A stretch of 64,000 bases of DNA, taken from positions 1 through 64,000 of the forward strand of contig JAJFJV010000021.1 of assembly GCA_021773635.1 (NCBI GenBank), given 5' to 3'. The stretch is from Gammaproteobacteria bacterium (GTDB taxonomy: Bacteria > Pseudomonadota > Gammaproteobacteria > HK1). The notes under the pieces were generated by a model. It ran no database searches. It had not been told where the DNA came from and saw only the letters and a list, made by a program, of their open reading frames with translations. Numbering within the stretch: position 1 is the first letter of the stretch; every line of letters begins with the position of its first letter. Of this stretch, positions 20,047 to 28,100 are shown piece after piece. Position numbers and translations under genes: made by a program.

Positions 20047-21255
20047 TTATTCCGCCAGTGCCGACTCCGGCTTTGCCGCGGACGCATCCCGTGGTAGCCC
20101 TGTCGCCAACAGGGTTGCCGCCATTGCCAGGCCTGCAAGGCTCGCAAAAACCCAGTAGAAACTGCCAGTCTGGCTAATTACCAGCGCGAGAAATTGTACC
20201 GCTACCGGACCGGCGCCAAAGGTCAGCACAAACTTCATACCAAAGGCGAGTCCCTGACGATGGCTCGGGGCGTAACGGGCCAACAGCATGTTCTCGGCGG
20301 GCAGGGCGCCAGCGCCGGCCATCACCATCAGGGCGGCCACGAGCATGAAGGGCAAACCACTAAACCCGGCCGCCAGCCACAGGAGGGGTATCTGTACCAG
20401 ATAGGTGCCTACATAGACCCATTTAAGCGTCAACCGATCGGCCAGGTAACCACCGATAAGTTGGCTAAAGCCTGCGAGTACGTAGATGGTTGCCACCAGG
20501 GCACCAATGCCCGATAACCCGTCACCGGCGAGGCCCTCATGACGTATCTCCAGCACCTTGGGCAGTGCGCCTTGGGTGGACTGGTAAATGAGCCCCGCGG
20601 CAAACATGCTGAACATCAGAATGGTGAAGGCGCGCAGGCGGTCCCCGCGACTGTGGCTGGATGGCTCTTCGGCGGCCACTTCATCGCGCCGAATCACACC
20701 AGCCCACAGGAAAATAAGCATTATCAGCCCGGTAAGTACGGAAATCAGGCCCGGAACAACAAAGGCCGCACGCCATCCCGAGAAATCGATGAGGGCTCCC
20801 GCCACCAGGGCCGCCCCGGCGACCCCGAGCGAGCCGAAAATACCATTGAAGGCGAGTAATTGTCCCTGCCTGCCCGCCCGCGCATTGCGTACCAGCCACG
20901 GAATGCCCACCGGGTGATAGATGGCTGCAAATACCCCAATCCCGCCCAGCCAGAGCATCAACACACTTGGGCTGTCAGAGAGTCCTGCGAAAATTGAGGA
21001 TGCACCCAGGCCCAGAAAGTAAGCACTCATCATGATGGGTGCGCCAATGTGGTCACTGAGCCAGCCAGCAGGCAGGGCCGCGAGCCCTACCATGAGCGCC
21101 CCCAGTGTCCATAACTCGATGAGCTCGTGATAGGGCAGGGCCCAGACCTCCTCAAGGGAGAGGACTATGACGAAGTAAAAGGCGGTAAACAGATGGACGT
21201 AGAAGTGCCCGAGACAGGAAAAAATCAGTGACAGGCGCGAACCGTTGTTGCTCAA
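20047..21255 (-). CDS. Major facilitator superfamily transporter
   Basis: A 402-residue inner-membrane protein with about 12 hydrophobic segments and MFS loop motifs (GWLSDHIGAPIM between helices 2 and 3; GYLADRLTLKWVYVG in the second half). The pattern resembles the fosmidomycin-resistance/Fsr-like group, but the substrate cannot be inferred. The start is TTG at 21255, with GGAG six bases upstream; there is no suitable ATG. It lies about 100 bp before the hydratase gene on the same strand. Confidence 0.85.
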   Translation of the reverse strand: MSNNGSRLSLIFSCLGHFYVHLFTAFYFVIVLSLEEVWALPYHELIELWTLGALMVGLAALPAGWLSDHIGAPIMMSAYFLGLGASSIFAGLSDSPSVLMLWLGGIGVFAAIYHPVGIPWLVRNARAGRQGQLLAFNGIFGSLGVAGAALVAGALIDFSGWRAAFVVPGLISVLTGLIMLIFLWAGVIRRDEVAAEEPSSHSRGDRLRAFTILMFSMFAAGLIYQSTQGALPKVLEIRHEGLAGDGLSGIGALVATIYVLAGFSQLIGGYLADRLTLKWVYVGTYLVQIPLLWLAAGFSGLPFMLVAALMVMAGAGALPAENMLLARYAPSHRQGLAFGMKFVLTFGAGPVAVQFLALVISQTGSFYWVFASLAGLAMAATLLATGLPRDASAAKPESALAE

Positions 21256-21325
21256 TAGGGGCTCCGACGAGAAGAGCGGGCAGGGCGGCTATCTTAGCGC
21301 CGGGGCCCTGCCAGAGCCATGCTTC

Positions 21326-22195
21326 CTAATCTTCACACCACTTTGCCGGTTTCCATTCCCGTGCCAGCCGTCCACCCTCGGCAATTTCCCCAGACGTCAT
21401 GGTGCTGGCCAATTTCTCCAACCTCGTTCCCAGCCAGTGAATTTTTTTTTGCCTGTTCGTGGGGGTTGATCTCCATTTGTTCAGCCAGGCAAGGGCCTTT
21501 TCCTCTTTCTGCAATCGTATCCGTGCAATACCGAGCCATTTGTAGGCCTGAATATCGTCGGGATGGGTACCCACTCCGTAAGTATAGGCTTGGGCAAGCT
21601 CATACTGTTCCTTAACACTTCCGCACTCGGCTTCGACGACTACTGCTGCAACTTTTATAGTCTCCAGGCTACAAATGGCGCCTTTGTCCGAGATGGGCAC
21701 GTACGCAATTTCCGGCTCTCTAAAATGGGCCTTCTCAATCCACTTCTTTGCGGCCTCCGGGGCTACCTGGCTCAAGATAGGCCTCGCCCCCTGGCTTGAA
21801 CCGACTATGCCTCGTGAAGCTGCAAATACGAACAGCTCTCCAAGGTCAAACTTAGGTCGCAAATACCCGGATATCACGTAATAGCTTTCCCCCTTCTCTG
21901 CCCACAGTTCCACACATCTCAGGCGTGACGGGTGGTGGGGCACATCGATCAGGTGTTGGCCAGGCTCCAGTTCCAGCCGCGTATATTCACTCATCTCCAG
22001 GGCGACTACTTTTTTTTCGCTGACATATATATCAGGGTAATAAGCCATAACATCGGGCCGGAAAATGTACAGCACCGCACGCTCCGGGTTCCTGCTTTCA
22101 ACTTCCTTGAATACCGGGCCGGTCGCGCAACCCATCTGAAGGAAAGACCAGGCAATAAGGATAAGGATGCTTGGCAAACGGACCGTGAAGATCAT
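21326..22195 (-). CDS. DUF2846/Sel1-like lipoprotein (copy A)
   Basis: A 289-residue lipoprotein: signal peptide with lipobox (LQMGC, lipid Cys at about residue 23) followed by CATGPVF. Residues ~35-120 resemble DUF2846 (ERAVLYIFRPD ... EMSEYTRLELEPGQHLIDVPHH ... GESYYVISGY), and the C-terminal half includes a Sel1-like repeat (AECGSVKEQYELAQAYTYG, then ayKWLgiA). It is a clear paralogue of the lipoprotein at 22787-23623: shared PVF.E..S..P.RA.LYIFR, LELEPG.H.IDVPH and the ending REWKPAKWCE. It is the last gene of a five-gene run. Function unknown. Confidence 0.8.
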   Translation of the reverse strand: MIFTVRLPSILILIAWSFLQMGCATGPVFKEVESRNPERAVLYIFRPDVMAYYPDIYVSEKKVVALEMSEYTRLELEPGQHLIDVPHHPSRLRCVELWAEKGESYYVISGYLRPKFDLGELFVFAASRGIVGSSQGARPILSQVAPEAAKKWIEKAHFREPEIAYVPISDKGAICSLETIKVAAVVVEAECGSVKEQYELAQAYTYGVGTHPDDIQAYKWLGIARIRLQKEEKALAWLNKWRSTPTNRQKKIHWLGTRLEKLASTMTSGEIAEGGRLAREWKPAKWCED

Positions 22196-22248
22196 GATTC
22201 AGACCCTTCCAGATACTGTAATTGCCTCATATTCATTTTCGAAGCAGG

Positions 22249-22695
22249 TCAGTAGCGGTAGGAAGGGGCTTTTGCCATCCAGACAATCATCAACACAAAT
22301 AAAGCCAGGGCGGCCAGGCTGGCAATAAGCCGGGTGACGTCCTTCACATTGCCATTCTCATTTGCCACTTCAAAGCTGGTTTCGTTGACCTCCTGGTCTT
22401 CTGGCGTCGTATTCCGACCAGATGTGTCCTGGATGATTTCCGCGCCCGTTACATCTTCATTATCCACTTTGAACGGCCTTTCCTGCATATCGGATGGCGC
22501 CAGAACGACAAGCCCGGCCGCCTTGTACTGTTGGTCGATAACCAGGGATTGATAGAATTTTGTATCCAGCTGACTAAAGGGAGTGCGGGGAACTTCACTG
22601 GCCCAGCCTGGGGGAGACCCGACGAGCAGCCGGCCCAGCATCAGCGCTATACAAAGAAGTGCAACTCCAAAACGTAGCTTCCGGGAAATAGCCAT
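22249..22695 (-). CDS. Small secreted protein with repeated motifs and C-terminal membrane helix (copy B)
   Basis: A 148-residue protein with a signal peptide (residues ~8-32, ending PPGWASEV) and a C-terminal membrane helix (LIASLAALALFVLMIVWMA). The exported part contains one EVPRTPFSQxDxxxYQS motif followed by IDQQYK, and two PF/SFxVxNE motifs (RPFKVDNED, TSFEVANEN). The same motifs occur in the gene at 24245-24910, so the two are paralogues. ATG 22695 follows GAGGAC. It lies 53 bp before copy A of the lipoprotein. Not a recognised family. Confidence 0.75.
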   Translation of the reverse strand: MAISRKLRFGVALLCIALMLGRLLVGSPPGWASEVPRTPFSQLDTKFYQSLVIDQQYKAAGLVVLAPSDMQERPFKVDNEDVTGAEIIQDTSGRNTTPEDQEVNETSFEVANENGNVKDVTRLIASLAALALFVLMIVWMAKAPSYRY

Positions 22696-22786
22696 TTTGG
22701 ATGTCCTCTGCCAAGAGCGACTATTGTTGCTCGCTCTCGAGTCTATCCGCCCTAAAAGGCGAGTGTTTACGGAAATATAGCCGCTG

Positions 22787-23623
22787 TTACTCACACCACT
22801 CTGCCGGTCTCCATTCTCGCGCCAGGCGCTCGCCCTCGGTCACTTGTGCCGAGGTCAGGATGGCACCCAATTCACCCATCTTTTTCTCCACCCATCGGAT
22901 TTTTTTCCCTTCCTTCCCGGAGGGCGCCCCAAGTTTCCCTGTCCAGGAAAAGCCCTGCCTTTCCTTCTGTAATTTGGCTTTCATAATACGCAGCCATTTG
23001 TATGCCTGAACCTTATCCGGGTGGGTGCTAGCCCCCTCCAGATAAGCCTTGACCAGTGCATGTTGCTCCTTGGCCCCTCCGCATTCGGCCTGTTCCGCTA
23101 CCGCCTCAAATTTCTTTCTCTCCCAGCTGCAGACAGGGTCCTTTGAGGCGACGGGAACATAGCTGACGTCAGGCTCTTGAAAATGCGTGTCCCGAACACC
23201 CCAGGGGGAAGACATATGACGCAGAAAGGGAACCACGCGAGGGGTTCCGAAGGCGGCCTCCATAAATGTGGTTCGGTCCTGGAACCCATATATTGCATAG
23301 TATGAATTCCCACCCTGGACAATCAGGTCGAGACACTCCAGCTCCGGGTACTGGTGAGGCACATCGATCTGATGTGATCCGGGCTCAAGCTCCACCCACG
23401 TATAGCCACCGGTTTTTAAGGTGACGATTTTTTGGCTGCTTACGTAGACATCAGGCACAACACCTATGCCATAGAAGGAAGCACGGCGGAAAATATACAG
23501 AATCGCACGATCAGGATGGCTGCTTTTGGCCTCCGTGAATACCGGTCCCGTTGCGCAACCTGCCAGCAGGAAAGAGCAGGCCATAAGAATGAAGATACCC
23601 GATAAACGGAAAAAGGAGCTCAT
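22787..23623 (-). CDS. DUF2846/Sel1-like lipoprotein (copy C)
   Basis: A 278-residue lipoprotein with lipobox LLAGC (lipid Cys at about residue 23), then CATGPVFTEAKS as in copy A. The DUF2846-like part is RAILYIFRRASFYGIGVVPDVYVSSQK ... LEPGSHQIDVPHQYPE, and a Sel1-like segment (AECGGAKEQHALVKAYLEGA, KVQAYKWLRIM) follows. The protein ends REWRPAEWCE like its paralogue. It begins three bases after the stop of the C39-like gene, so the two are probably translated together. Confidence 0.8.
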   Translation of the reverse strand: MSSFFRLSGIFILMACSFLLAGCATGPVFTEAKSSHPDRAILYIFRRASFYGIGVVPDVYVSSQKIVTLKTGGYTWVELEPGSHQIDVPHQYPELECLDLIVQGGNSYYAIYGFQDRTTFMEAAFGTPRVVPFLRHMSSPWGVRDTHFQEPDVSYVPVASKDPVCSWERKKFEAVAEQAECGGAKEQHALVKAYLEGASTHPDKVQAYKWLRIMKAKLQKERQGFSWTGKLGAPSGKEGKKIRWVEKKMGELGAILTSAQVTEGERLAREWRPAEWCE

Positions 23624-23626
23624 GGT

Positions 23627-24232
23627 TCAGGGCCTTCCGGATGCGACAATTGCCTTATAGTCATTTGCCTCCCAGGCAGTAGAAAATGCCTCGAAATCCA
23701 TCATGCGCACCCCCTTTTCCGGGTCGCCCAGCATGAGCGCTCCGCTGAAGCCATCCATGCCGATAACAGCAACCACGATTTTTCCCAACCAAGCGTTCCG
23801 GTTCAGGCGCACGATGACCGGACGGCCGGCACTGATTTCACGTGCCAATATGTCGCGGTCAGCCTTGATAATGAAAGCCTGAAGCCCCCGCTCCTGCAGC
23901 ATCCGTCGTACTTCTTCGAGGGAATAGTCAAATATCCGGCGTGGTGGATTAGCGGCCAGCATCCGAGCTATATCGTCCGAGGGTTGTTCCCAATAACGCA
24001 GAACAGCCGCCGTGACCGCCATTCCGGGCTGGCGCTTGCCAGAACCGAAATCGCGCAGTAACACCCGGTATTTAAGAAAAGTGAAATCTTTGCGGGAGGC
24101 AAGAAAACTCGGAATTTCCTGTGCGGGCGGTGTTGCCGGTTCTGCTTTCCTCAGAAAAGGAATGTCATATTTCGCACACCCCGACAAAAACAGGAGCGAG
24201 GCCAGCACGAAGAGGAGAGAAGTAGATTTCAC
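23627..24232 (-). CDS. C39-peptidase-like lipoprotein lacking catalytic residues
   Basis: A 201-residue lipoprotein with lipobox LFLSGC (lipid Cys19). The rest follows the plan of C39-like papain-fold domains: KRQPGMAVTAAVLRYWEQP (residues 66-84) matches the active-site helix, where family enzymes read DCGPAALATVLRYY; RPVIVRLNR matches the strand before the catalytic His; KIVVAVIGMDG (151-161) matches HxVVVxGYD; and MLGDPEKGVRMMDFEAFSTAW matches the final Asp/Asn motif. The catalytic Cys is Pro69 and the His position is Lys/Ile. The protein has no histidine at all and no cysteine beyond Cys19, so it cannot be a cysteine peptidase. It is probably a binding or scaffold protein (inference). Confidence 0.8.
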   Translation of the reverse strand: MKSTSLLFVLASLLFLSGCAKYDIPFLRKAEPATPPAQEIPSFLASRKDFTFLKYRVLLRDFGSGKRQPGMAVTAAVLRYWEQPSDDIARMLAANPPRRIFDYSLEEVRRMLQERGLQAFIIKADRDILAREISAGRPVIVRLNRNAWLGKIVVAVIGMDGFSGALMLGDPEKGVRMMDFEAFSTAWEANDYKAIVASGRP

Positions 24233-24244
24233 AAGACGTACCTT

Positions 24245-24910
24245 TTATTGCGACGGTATATGCGTCACCTTCCCACCACTGAGATCCAGAAAATCACCCG
24301 AACTCAGTGCAACAAGCATTGCTATCAAGACCACCAGCAGCACTACTCCCAAGATACTCTTCATAGCCTCCTTGGTATTTTGTGCCTTTTCATTTTCTAC
24401 CTCGAAAGGGTCTTCCTCGGTAACCGCAATCGCCGCGGCGACGGTCATATCAGGAGGAACCACTCCGTCCACTCCGCTTAGGTTTTTAACCGTTGCATCC
24501 TCATTCGCCACCTGAAACGGGCTTTTCCCTGATTCAGGAACGGGTCCCAAAGCAATAAGTCCAGCAATCTTGAACTGCTGATCAATATTGAGTGATTGAT
24601 ACAGCTGCATGTCCGTCTGGCTGAAAAGCGTACGGGGAACTTCGCCGGCAACCGGGGCATCTGAAACGACGCCTGTTGCCTGAAATGGCTTTTCAGTTGC
24701 TTTGGAAATGGGGGCCGCAGCACGAGATTCACCGGCCTTGTACTCTGGATCAATATCCCGGGATTGATAGAACTGCGCGTCTGGCTGGCTAAAAGGGGTG
24801 CGGGAAACTTCGCTGGCCCAGCTGGCTGGGGAGCAGATGAACAAGCGGGTCAGCATCAGCCCAATACAAAGTAGTGCAGTGCCCGAACGCAACTCGAGGG
24901 GAATAGCCAT
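24245..24910 (-). CDS. Small secreted protein with two repeats and C-terminal membrane helix (copy E)
   Basis: A 221-residue protein, first in the five-gene run. It has a signal peptide (residues ~10-30, ending PASWASEV), two copies of EVxRTxFSQxDxxxYQS followed by IDxxYK/FK (about residues 33-60 and 82-107), three PFxVxNE-like motifs (KPFQATG, SPFQVANED, DPFEVENEK), and a C-terminal membrane helix (ILGVVLLVVLIAMLVAL) with a short tail. The doubled motif suggests internal duplication compared with copy B. The stop is 12 bp before the C39-like gene. Not a recognised family. Confidence 0.75.
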   Translation of the reverse strand: MAIPLELRSGTALLCIGLMLTRLFICSPASWASEVSRTPFSQPDAQFYQSRDIDPEYKAGESRAAAPISKATEKPFQATGVVSDAPVAGEVPRTLFSQTDMQLYQSLNIDQQFKIAGLIALGPVPESGKSPFQVANEDATVKNLSGVDGVVPPDMTVAAAIAVTEEDPFEVENEKAQNTKEAMKSILGVVLLVVLIAMLVALSSGDFLDLSGGKVTHIPSQ

Positions 24911-25151
24911 GGCGCACCTCCCACAGCAGGCACCCTAGCCGCACTCCATTCCCAGCCTGCACCTGCCTTATAGTCCAAGCATAGGACACAGATCTGGGTG
25001 ATCAAGTAGAGATTGGATGGAAAACAAGGAGATGGGAAAAGACAGATTAAAGCTACTTTGAAGAAGCCAGCTAAAATCAACTATAATATATATAAATCAG
25101 TTATATACAATCACTTATTAACCTTTATTCTAATATAAATGGCGACTGATT
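24911..25151. other. AT-rich intergenic region upstream of the lipoprotein run
   Basis: About 240 bases with no gene. The stretch 25070-25140 is strikingly AT-rich (repeated TATA/ATAT) in an otherwise GC-rich neighbourhood and likely holds the promoter of the five-gene run; it could also be the 3' region of the HD-GYP gene. No hairpin terminator was recognised. Confidence 0.45.
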
Positions 25152-26522
25152 TTAGAGAATGAAGTGACGCGAGACCACTTCATTCATGGCCCTTTCTACA
25201 CCATCATCATCCCGGCCGGCATATTCCTGGTAGAGCTTGCCAGCCATGTTCCGGAAGACATCAAGCAGGGCCGGATCAAAATGACTTCCCCGCGACTCGT
25301 CCAGAATCTTCATCGTCTTTTCCAGGCTAAAGGCCTTCTTGTAGGGCCGCTCCGAGGTCAGCGCATCAAAAACGTCGACGATGGCAAAAATCCGTGCGGT
25401 CAGCGGGATTTGTTCGCCACTTAGCCCCCGGGGATACCCGCTGCCATCAAACTTCTCATGATGGCAGTGCACAACGTCGACCGCCTCCCGTAGCCACGGT
25501 GCATTGGCCAGGATATCAACACCGTGCTGGACGTGGGTCTTCATGGTCTCGAATTCCTGTTCGTCCAGTTTGCCGGGCTTGAGCAAAATAAGGTCGCTAA
25601 CACCAATTTTTCCCACATCGTGCAGAAAGGCCCCCTTAATCAGAGGACGAATGCTGGCTGCATCGAGCCCAATGGCCTCGGCCAGCCGTACCGAGTACAG
25701 GACGACGCGATGATTGTGCTGATGGGTGTCACTGTCGCGCTTGGCGATACTGGAACCAAGCACATCCAGGCTCTCAAGATTTGCGGCCAGAAGCTCGTGC
25801 GACGAGCGTAACAGGCGACGGTGCATGCGGATGATGAGCGGGTAGAGCAGGTAGGTGGTAGCCAAGACACTGATAATCACAAAGCTGACAATTGCAAAGA
25901 CAGAGTTCTTAACCTCGGCCACCTGTGCCGGATCTGCACGATAAATACCCCTGAAATAGCCAAGCAGCCTCTGGTTGCCATTCCTTATGGGAAGCAGCAC
26001 ACGAATATAGACCTGGTCGTAGAGTCGTATCTTTTTGTAGCTAAAAGCGCCTTCATCTTGAACGGTCTGTTGTACGCGCCCAAAGGCTCTCTCTATATAG
26101 TGGATGCCCGCTTGCCCAAGGCTCGCGAGCTCGGTGCGATCCGGTGCCTGCAGCTGGGTCTGGATGAAATGTCCCCGCACAGCCCGATGCCGGCTCTTTG
26201 AAAATTCAGCAAGACGGGCCTCCATCTCCTGCTTGCCGGCGCTGCCAGGCGTCAGATCCTCGGTTACCAGTCGGGCAATGATTGTGGATTCCAGCTGCGC
26301 ATTGGTTACCAGCAGTTTGTCTATGTGCTCAAGCTGATACACCAGCGCCACGCCACCCAGGCTCAGCGATAGCACTACCGCAGCCAAACTCAGGCGAACA
26401 AAAAGCTTCCAACGTATCCGGCTGGTGTCCGCGAAGGACAGGCTTTCCCGTAGCCAGCGAATAAGGGGCGGGAAGTGCGGGTGGGGGGGCGCGGCTGTTA
26501 TGGCGCTGAGACCAGGTTTCAT
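25152..26522 (-). CDS. Membrane HD-GYP domain protein (probable cyclic-di-GMP phosphodiesterase)
   Basis: A 456-residue inner-membrane protein. Two membrane helices (LFVRLSLAAVVLSLSLGGVAL near residue 45 and AIVSFVIISVLATTYLLYPL near residue 215) bracket a periplasmic sensor region of about 150 residues; a C-terminal HD-GYP domain follows, with HNHRVVLYSVRLAEAIG, HDVGKIGV, HCHHEKFDGSGYP, and DVFDALTSERPYK. The metal and GYP motifs are intact, so it should hydrolyse cyclic-di-GMP. ATG 26522 is chosen because GGAG lies six bases before it; a longer reading from 26534 has no ribosome site. The gene stands alone, with an inverted repeat just upstream. Confidence 0.92.
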   Translation of the reverse strand: MKPGLSAITAAPPHPHFPPLIRWLRESLSFADTSRIRWKLFVRLSLAAVVLSLSLGGVALVYQLEHIDKLLVTNAQLESTIIARLVTEDLTPGSAGKQEMEARLAEFSKSRHRAVRGHFIQTQLQAPDRTELASLGQAGIHYIERAFGRVQQTVQDEGAFSYKKIRLYDQVYIRVLLPIRNGNQRLLGYFRGIYRADPAQVAEVKNSVFAIVSFVIISVLATTYLLYPLIIRMHRRLLRSSHELLAANLESLDVLGSSIAKRDSDTHQHNHRVVLYSVRLAEAIGLDAASIRPLIKGAFLHDVGKIGVSDLILLKPGKLDEQEFETMKTHVQHGVDILANAPWLREAVDVVHCHHEKFDGSGYPRGLSGEQIPLTARIFAIVDVFDALTSERPYKKAFSLEKTMKILDESRGSHFDPALLDVFRNMAGKLYQEYAGRDDDGVERAMNEVVSRHFIL

Positions 26523-26534
26523 GCAGTGCTCCAT

Positions 26535-26570
26535 CGTGACAGGAGGTAATGTTTAAAAATAGCTGTCACG
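26535..26570. promoter_or_regulatory. Inverted repeat just upstream of the HD-GYP gene
   Basis: CGTGACAG (26535-26542) and CTGTCACG (26563-26570) are perfect inverted copies, separated by 20 AT-rich bases. Their position directly before the coding start suggests an operator or a leader hairpin. The binding protein is unknown. Confidence 0.5.
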
Positions 26571-26825
26571 CGGGATCTAGCGGCCGGAAACTCCTTAACT
26601 GTAACGGGAAGGCCCATCACGTTCCTGGTTGGAGAACCCGCAGAGCATTTGCAGGTCCGGCAGGGTGGGCAGATTGCCCATAAAGCCGTCTTGCAGCATT
26701 TGGCTTGAAAGACTCACAGCACAACGTTTTCGGCCTGATTGGGGCCGGTATCGTAGTGCGCATAATGTATATTATGTTAAATCATGAGGGCGCAAGCTAA
26801 AGCAGCTTAGGAAAAATAGATGGCG
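26571..26825. other. Intergenic region, no gene seen
   Basis: Together with the inverted repeat, about 300 bases between the HD-GYP gene and the phosphatase gene carry no protein gene. A small AT-rich palindrome (CATAAT-GTAT-ATTATG) lies at 26761-26776, and could be a regulatory site or chance. Confidence 0.4.
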
Positions 26826-27305
26826 CTAGGTGAGCTTGTAACGACTGCGTATATCCCCTAACAGCCCTTCTGCGCCGCCCTGGACAAGATCAAGCACGTG
26901 ATCGAAGCCGTCGCGGCCACCGTAATACGGGTCAGGCACCTCTCTAGCATCGGCCTCCGATGCAAAGTCCAGAAACAGAAACAACCTGTCTTCAAGCCCT
27001 GGCGGGCAAAGTATTTCCAGGCTGGCGAAATTGTCGCGGTCCATGGCCAGCACATAATCGAACTCTTCAAAGTCACGCGCACGAACCTGACGCGCCCGTT
27101 GTGCGCTGATATCAATACCTCGGCCCGCTGCCGTAGTGATTCCGCGCGGGTCTGGTGGCTCGCCAATATGGTAGGAATGGGTGGCCGCTGAATCAGCCTG
27201 TATCGAATTACTTAAATCTCGGTCAGCTAACAGGCGCGTAAAACTTCCCTCCGCCAGTGGTGAACGACAGATATTCCCCATACAGACGAATAGAACCTTG
27301 ACCAT
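26826..27305 (-). CDS. Low-molecular-weight protein-tyrosine phosphatase
   Basis: A 159-residue cytoplasmic phosphatase with the P-loop VCMGNICRSP (nucleophile Cys8, Arg14) at the N terminus and the general-acid Asp in PDPYYGG near residue 124. GGAG lies nine bases before ATG 27305. In Gammaproteobacteria such phosphatases control tyrosine kinases of polysaccharide export or act elsewhere. Here the gene follows kdsB, the Pseudomonas order kdsB-ptpA. No tyrosine kinase is in the window. Confidence 0.93.
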   Translation of the reverse strand: MVKVLFVCMGNICRSPLAEGSFTRLLADRDLSNSIQADSAATHSYHIGEPPDPRGITTAAGRGIDISAQRARQVRARDFEEFDYVLAMDRDNFASLEILCPPGLEDRLFLFLDFASEADAREVPDPYYGGRDGFDHVLDLVQGGAEGLLGDIRSRYKLT

Positions 27306-27331
27306 CTCTTACTCCATACACCGGCATTTCA

Positions 27332-28099
27332 TTAACAACACGACATTCCCATCAAACTCCTGACTCGCTCCAGATCTTCCGGCGTGTCGACTCCAGGGCC
27401 AGGACCTTCCTGCGCCTCCGCCACGTGAATTCTATAGCCGTGGTAAAGCGCACGGAGTTGCTCCAGCGACTCTGCTTTTTCGAGGGCGCATGGGGTCAGC
27501 TTTGGATAGTTCTGGAGAAAATCCGCGCGGTAAGCATAGACGCCGACGTGCCTTAAATATACTGTTTTATCAGGTAGTTGCCGAGGATTCTTGATAAACT
27601 CTTCACGATCCCATGGCAGCGGTGCGCGGCTGAAATAGAGGGCGTAACCTCTGTAGTCCAACACCACTTTGACCACATTGGGGTCGAACAGCTGAGCGTC
27701 TGTTTCCAATTGCTCACACAAGGTCGCCATCGATGCATCATCATTGGTGGCCAGGTTGGACGCCACTTGGTCAAGCAGCGCCGGTGGCATAAGTGGTTCG
27801 TCACCCTGGAGGTTGACCACGATGTGTTCTGTGGGTAACTGTCGACGCTCCACCACCTCCGCCGCCCGCTCGCTACCGGAGCGATGCTCGATGGAGGTCA
27901 TCATGACTTCGGCACCAAAGCCCTCGGCGGCATCGACGATGCGGGTGTCATCGGTAGCGATAATCACGTTAGTCGCAGCACTTTCACAGGCGCGCTCGTA
28001 AACGTGCTGCAACATGGGCTTGCCTGCAATATCCAGCAAAGGCTTTCCTGGCAGGCGGGTGGAGGCAAAGCGGGCTGGGATAACGACTGTATAGCCCAT
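27332..28099 (-). CDS. kdsB: 3-deoxy-manno-octulosonate cytidylyltransferase
   Basis: Makes CMP-Kdo for lipopolysaccharide inner-core synthesis. The 255-residue product shows [17 protein letters not shown] (nucleotide loop), [14 protein letters not shown], and [12 protein letters not shown] plus [15 protein letters not shown] near the end. It begins one base after the lpxK stop and is probably translationally coupled. In Pseudomonas a small Trm112-type gene lies between lpxK and kdsB; here there is no room for it. Confidence 0.97.
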   Translation of the reverse strand: MGYTVVIPARFASTRLPGKPLLDIAGKPMLQHVYERACESAATNVIIATDDTRIVDAAEGFGAEVMMTSIEHRSGSERAAEVVERRQLPTEHIVVNLQGDEPLMPPALLDQVASNLATNDDASMATLCEQLETDAQLFDPNVVKVVLDYRGYALYFSRAPLPWDREEFIKNPRQLPDKTVYLRHVGVYAYRADFLQNYPKLTPCALEKAESLEQLRALYHGYRIHVAEAQEGPGPGVDTPEDLERVRSLMGMSCC

Positions 28100-28100
28100 A

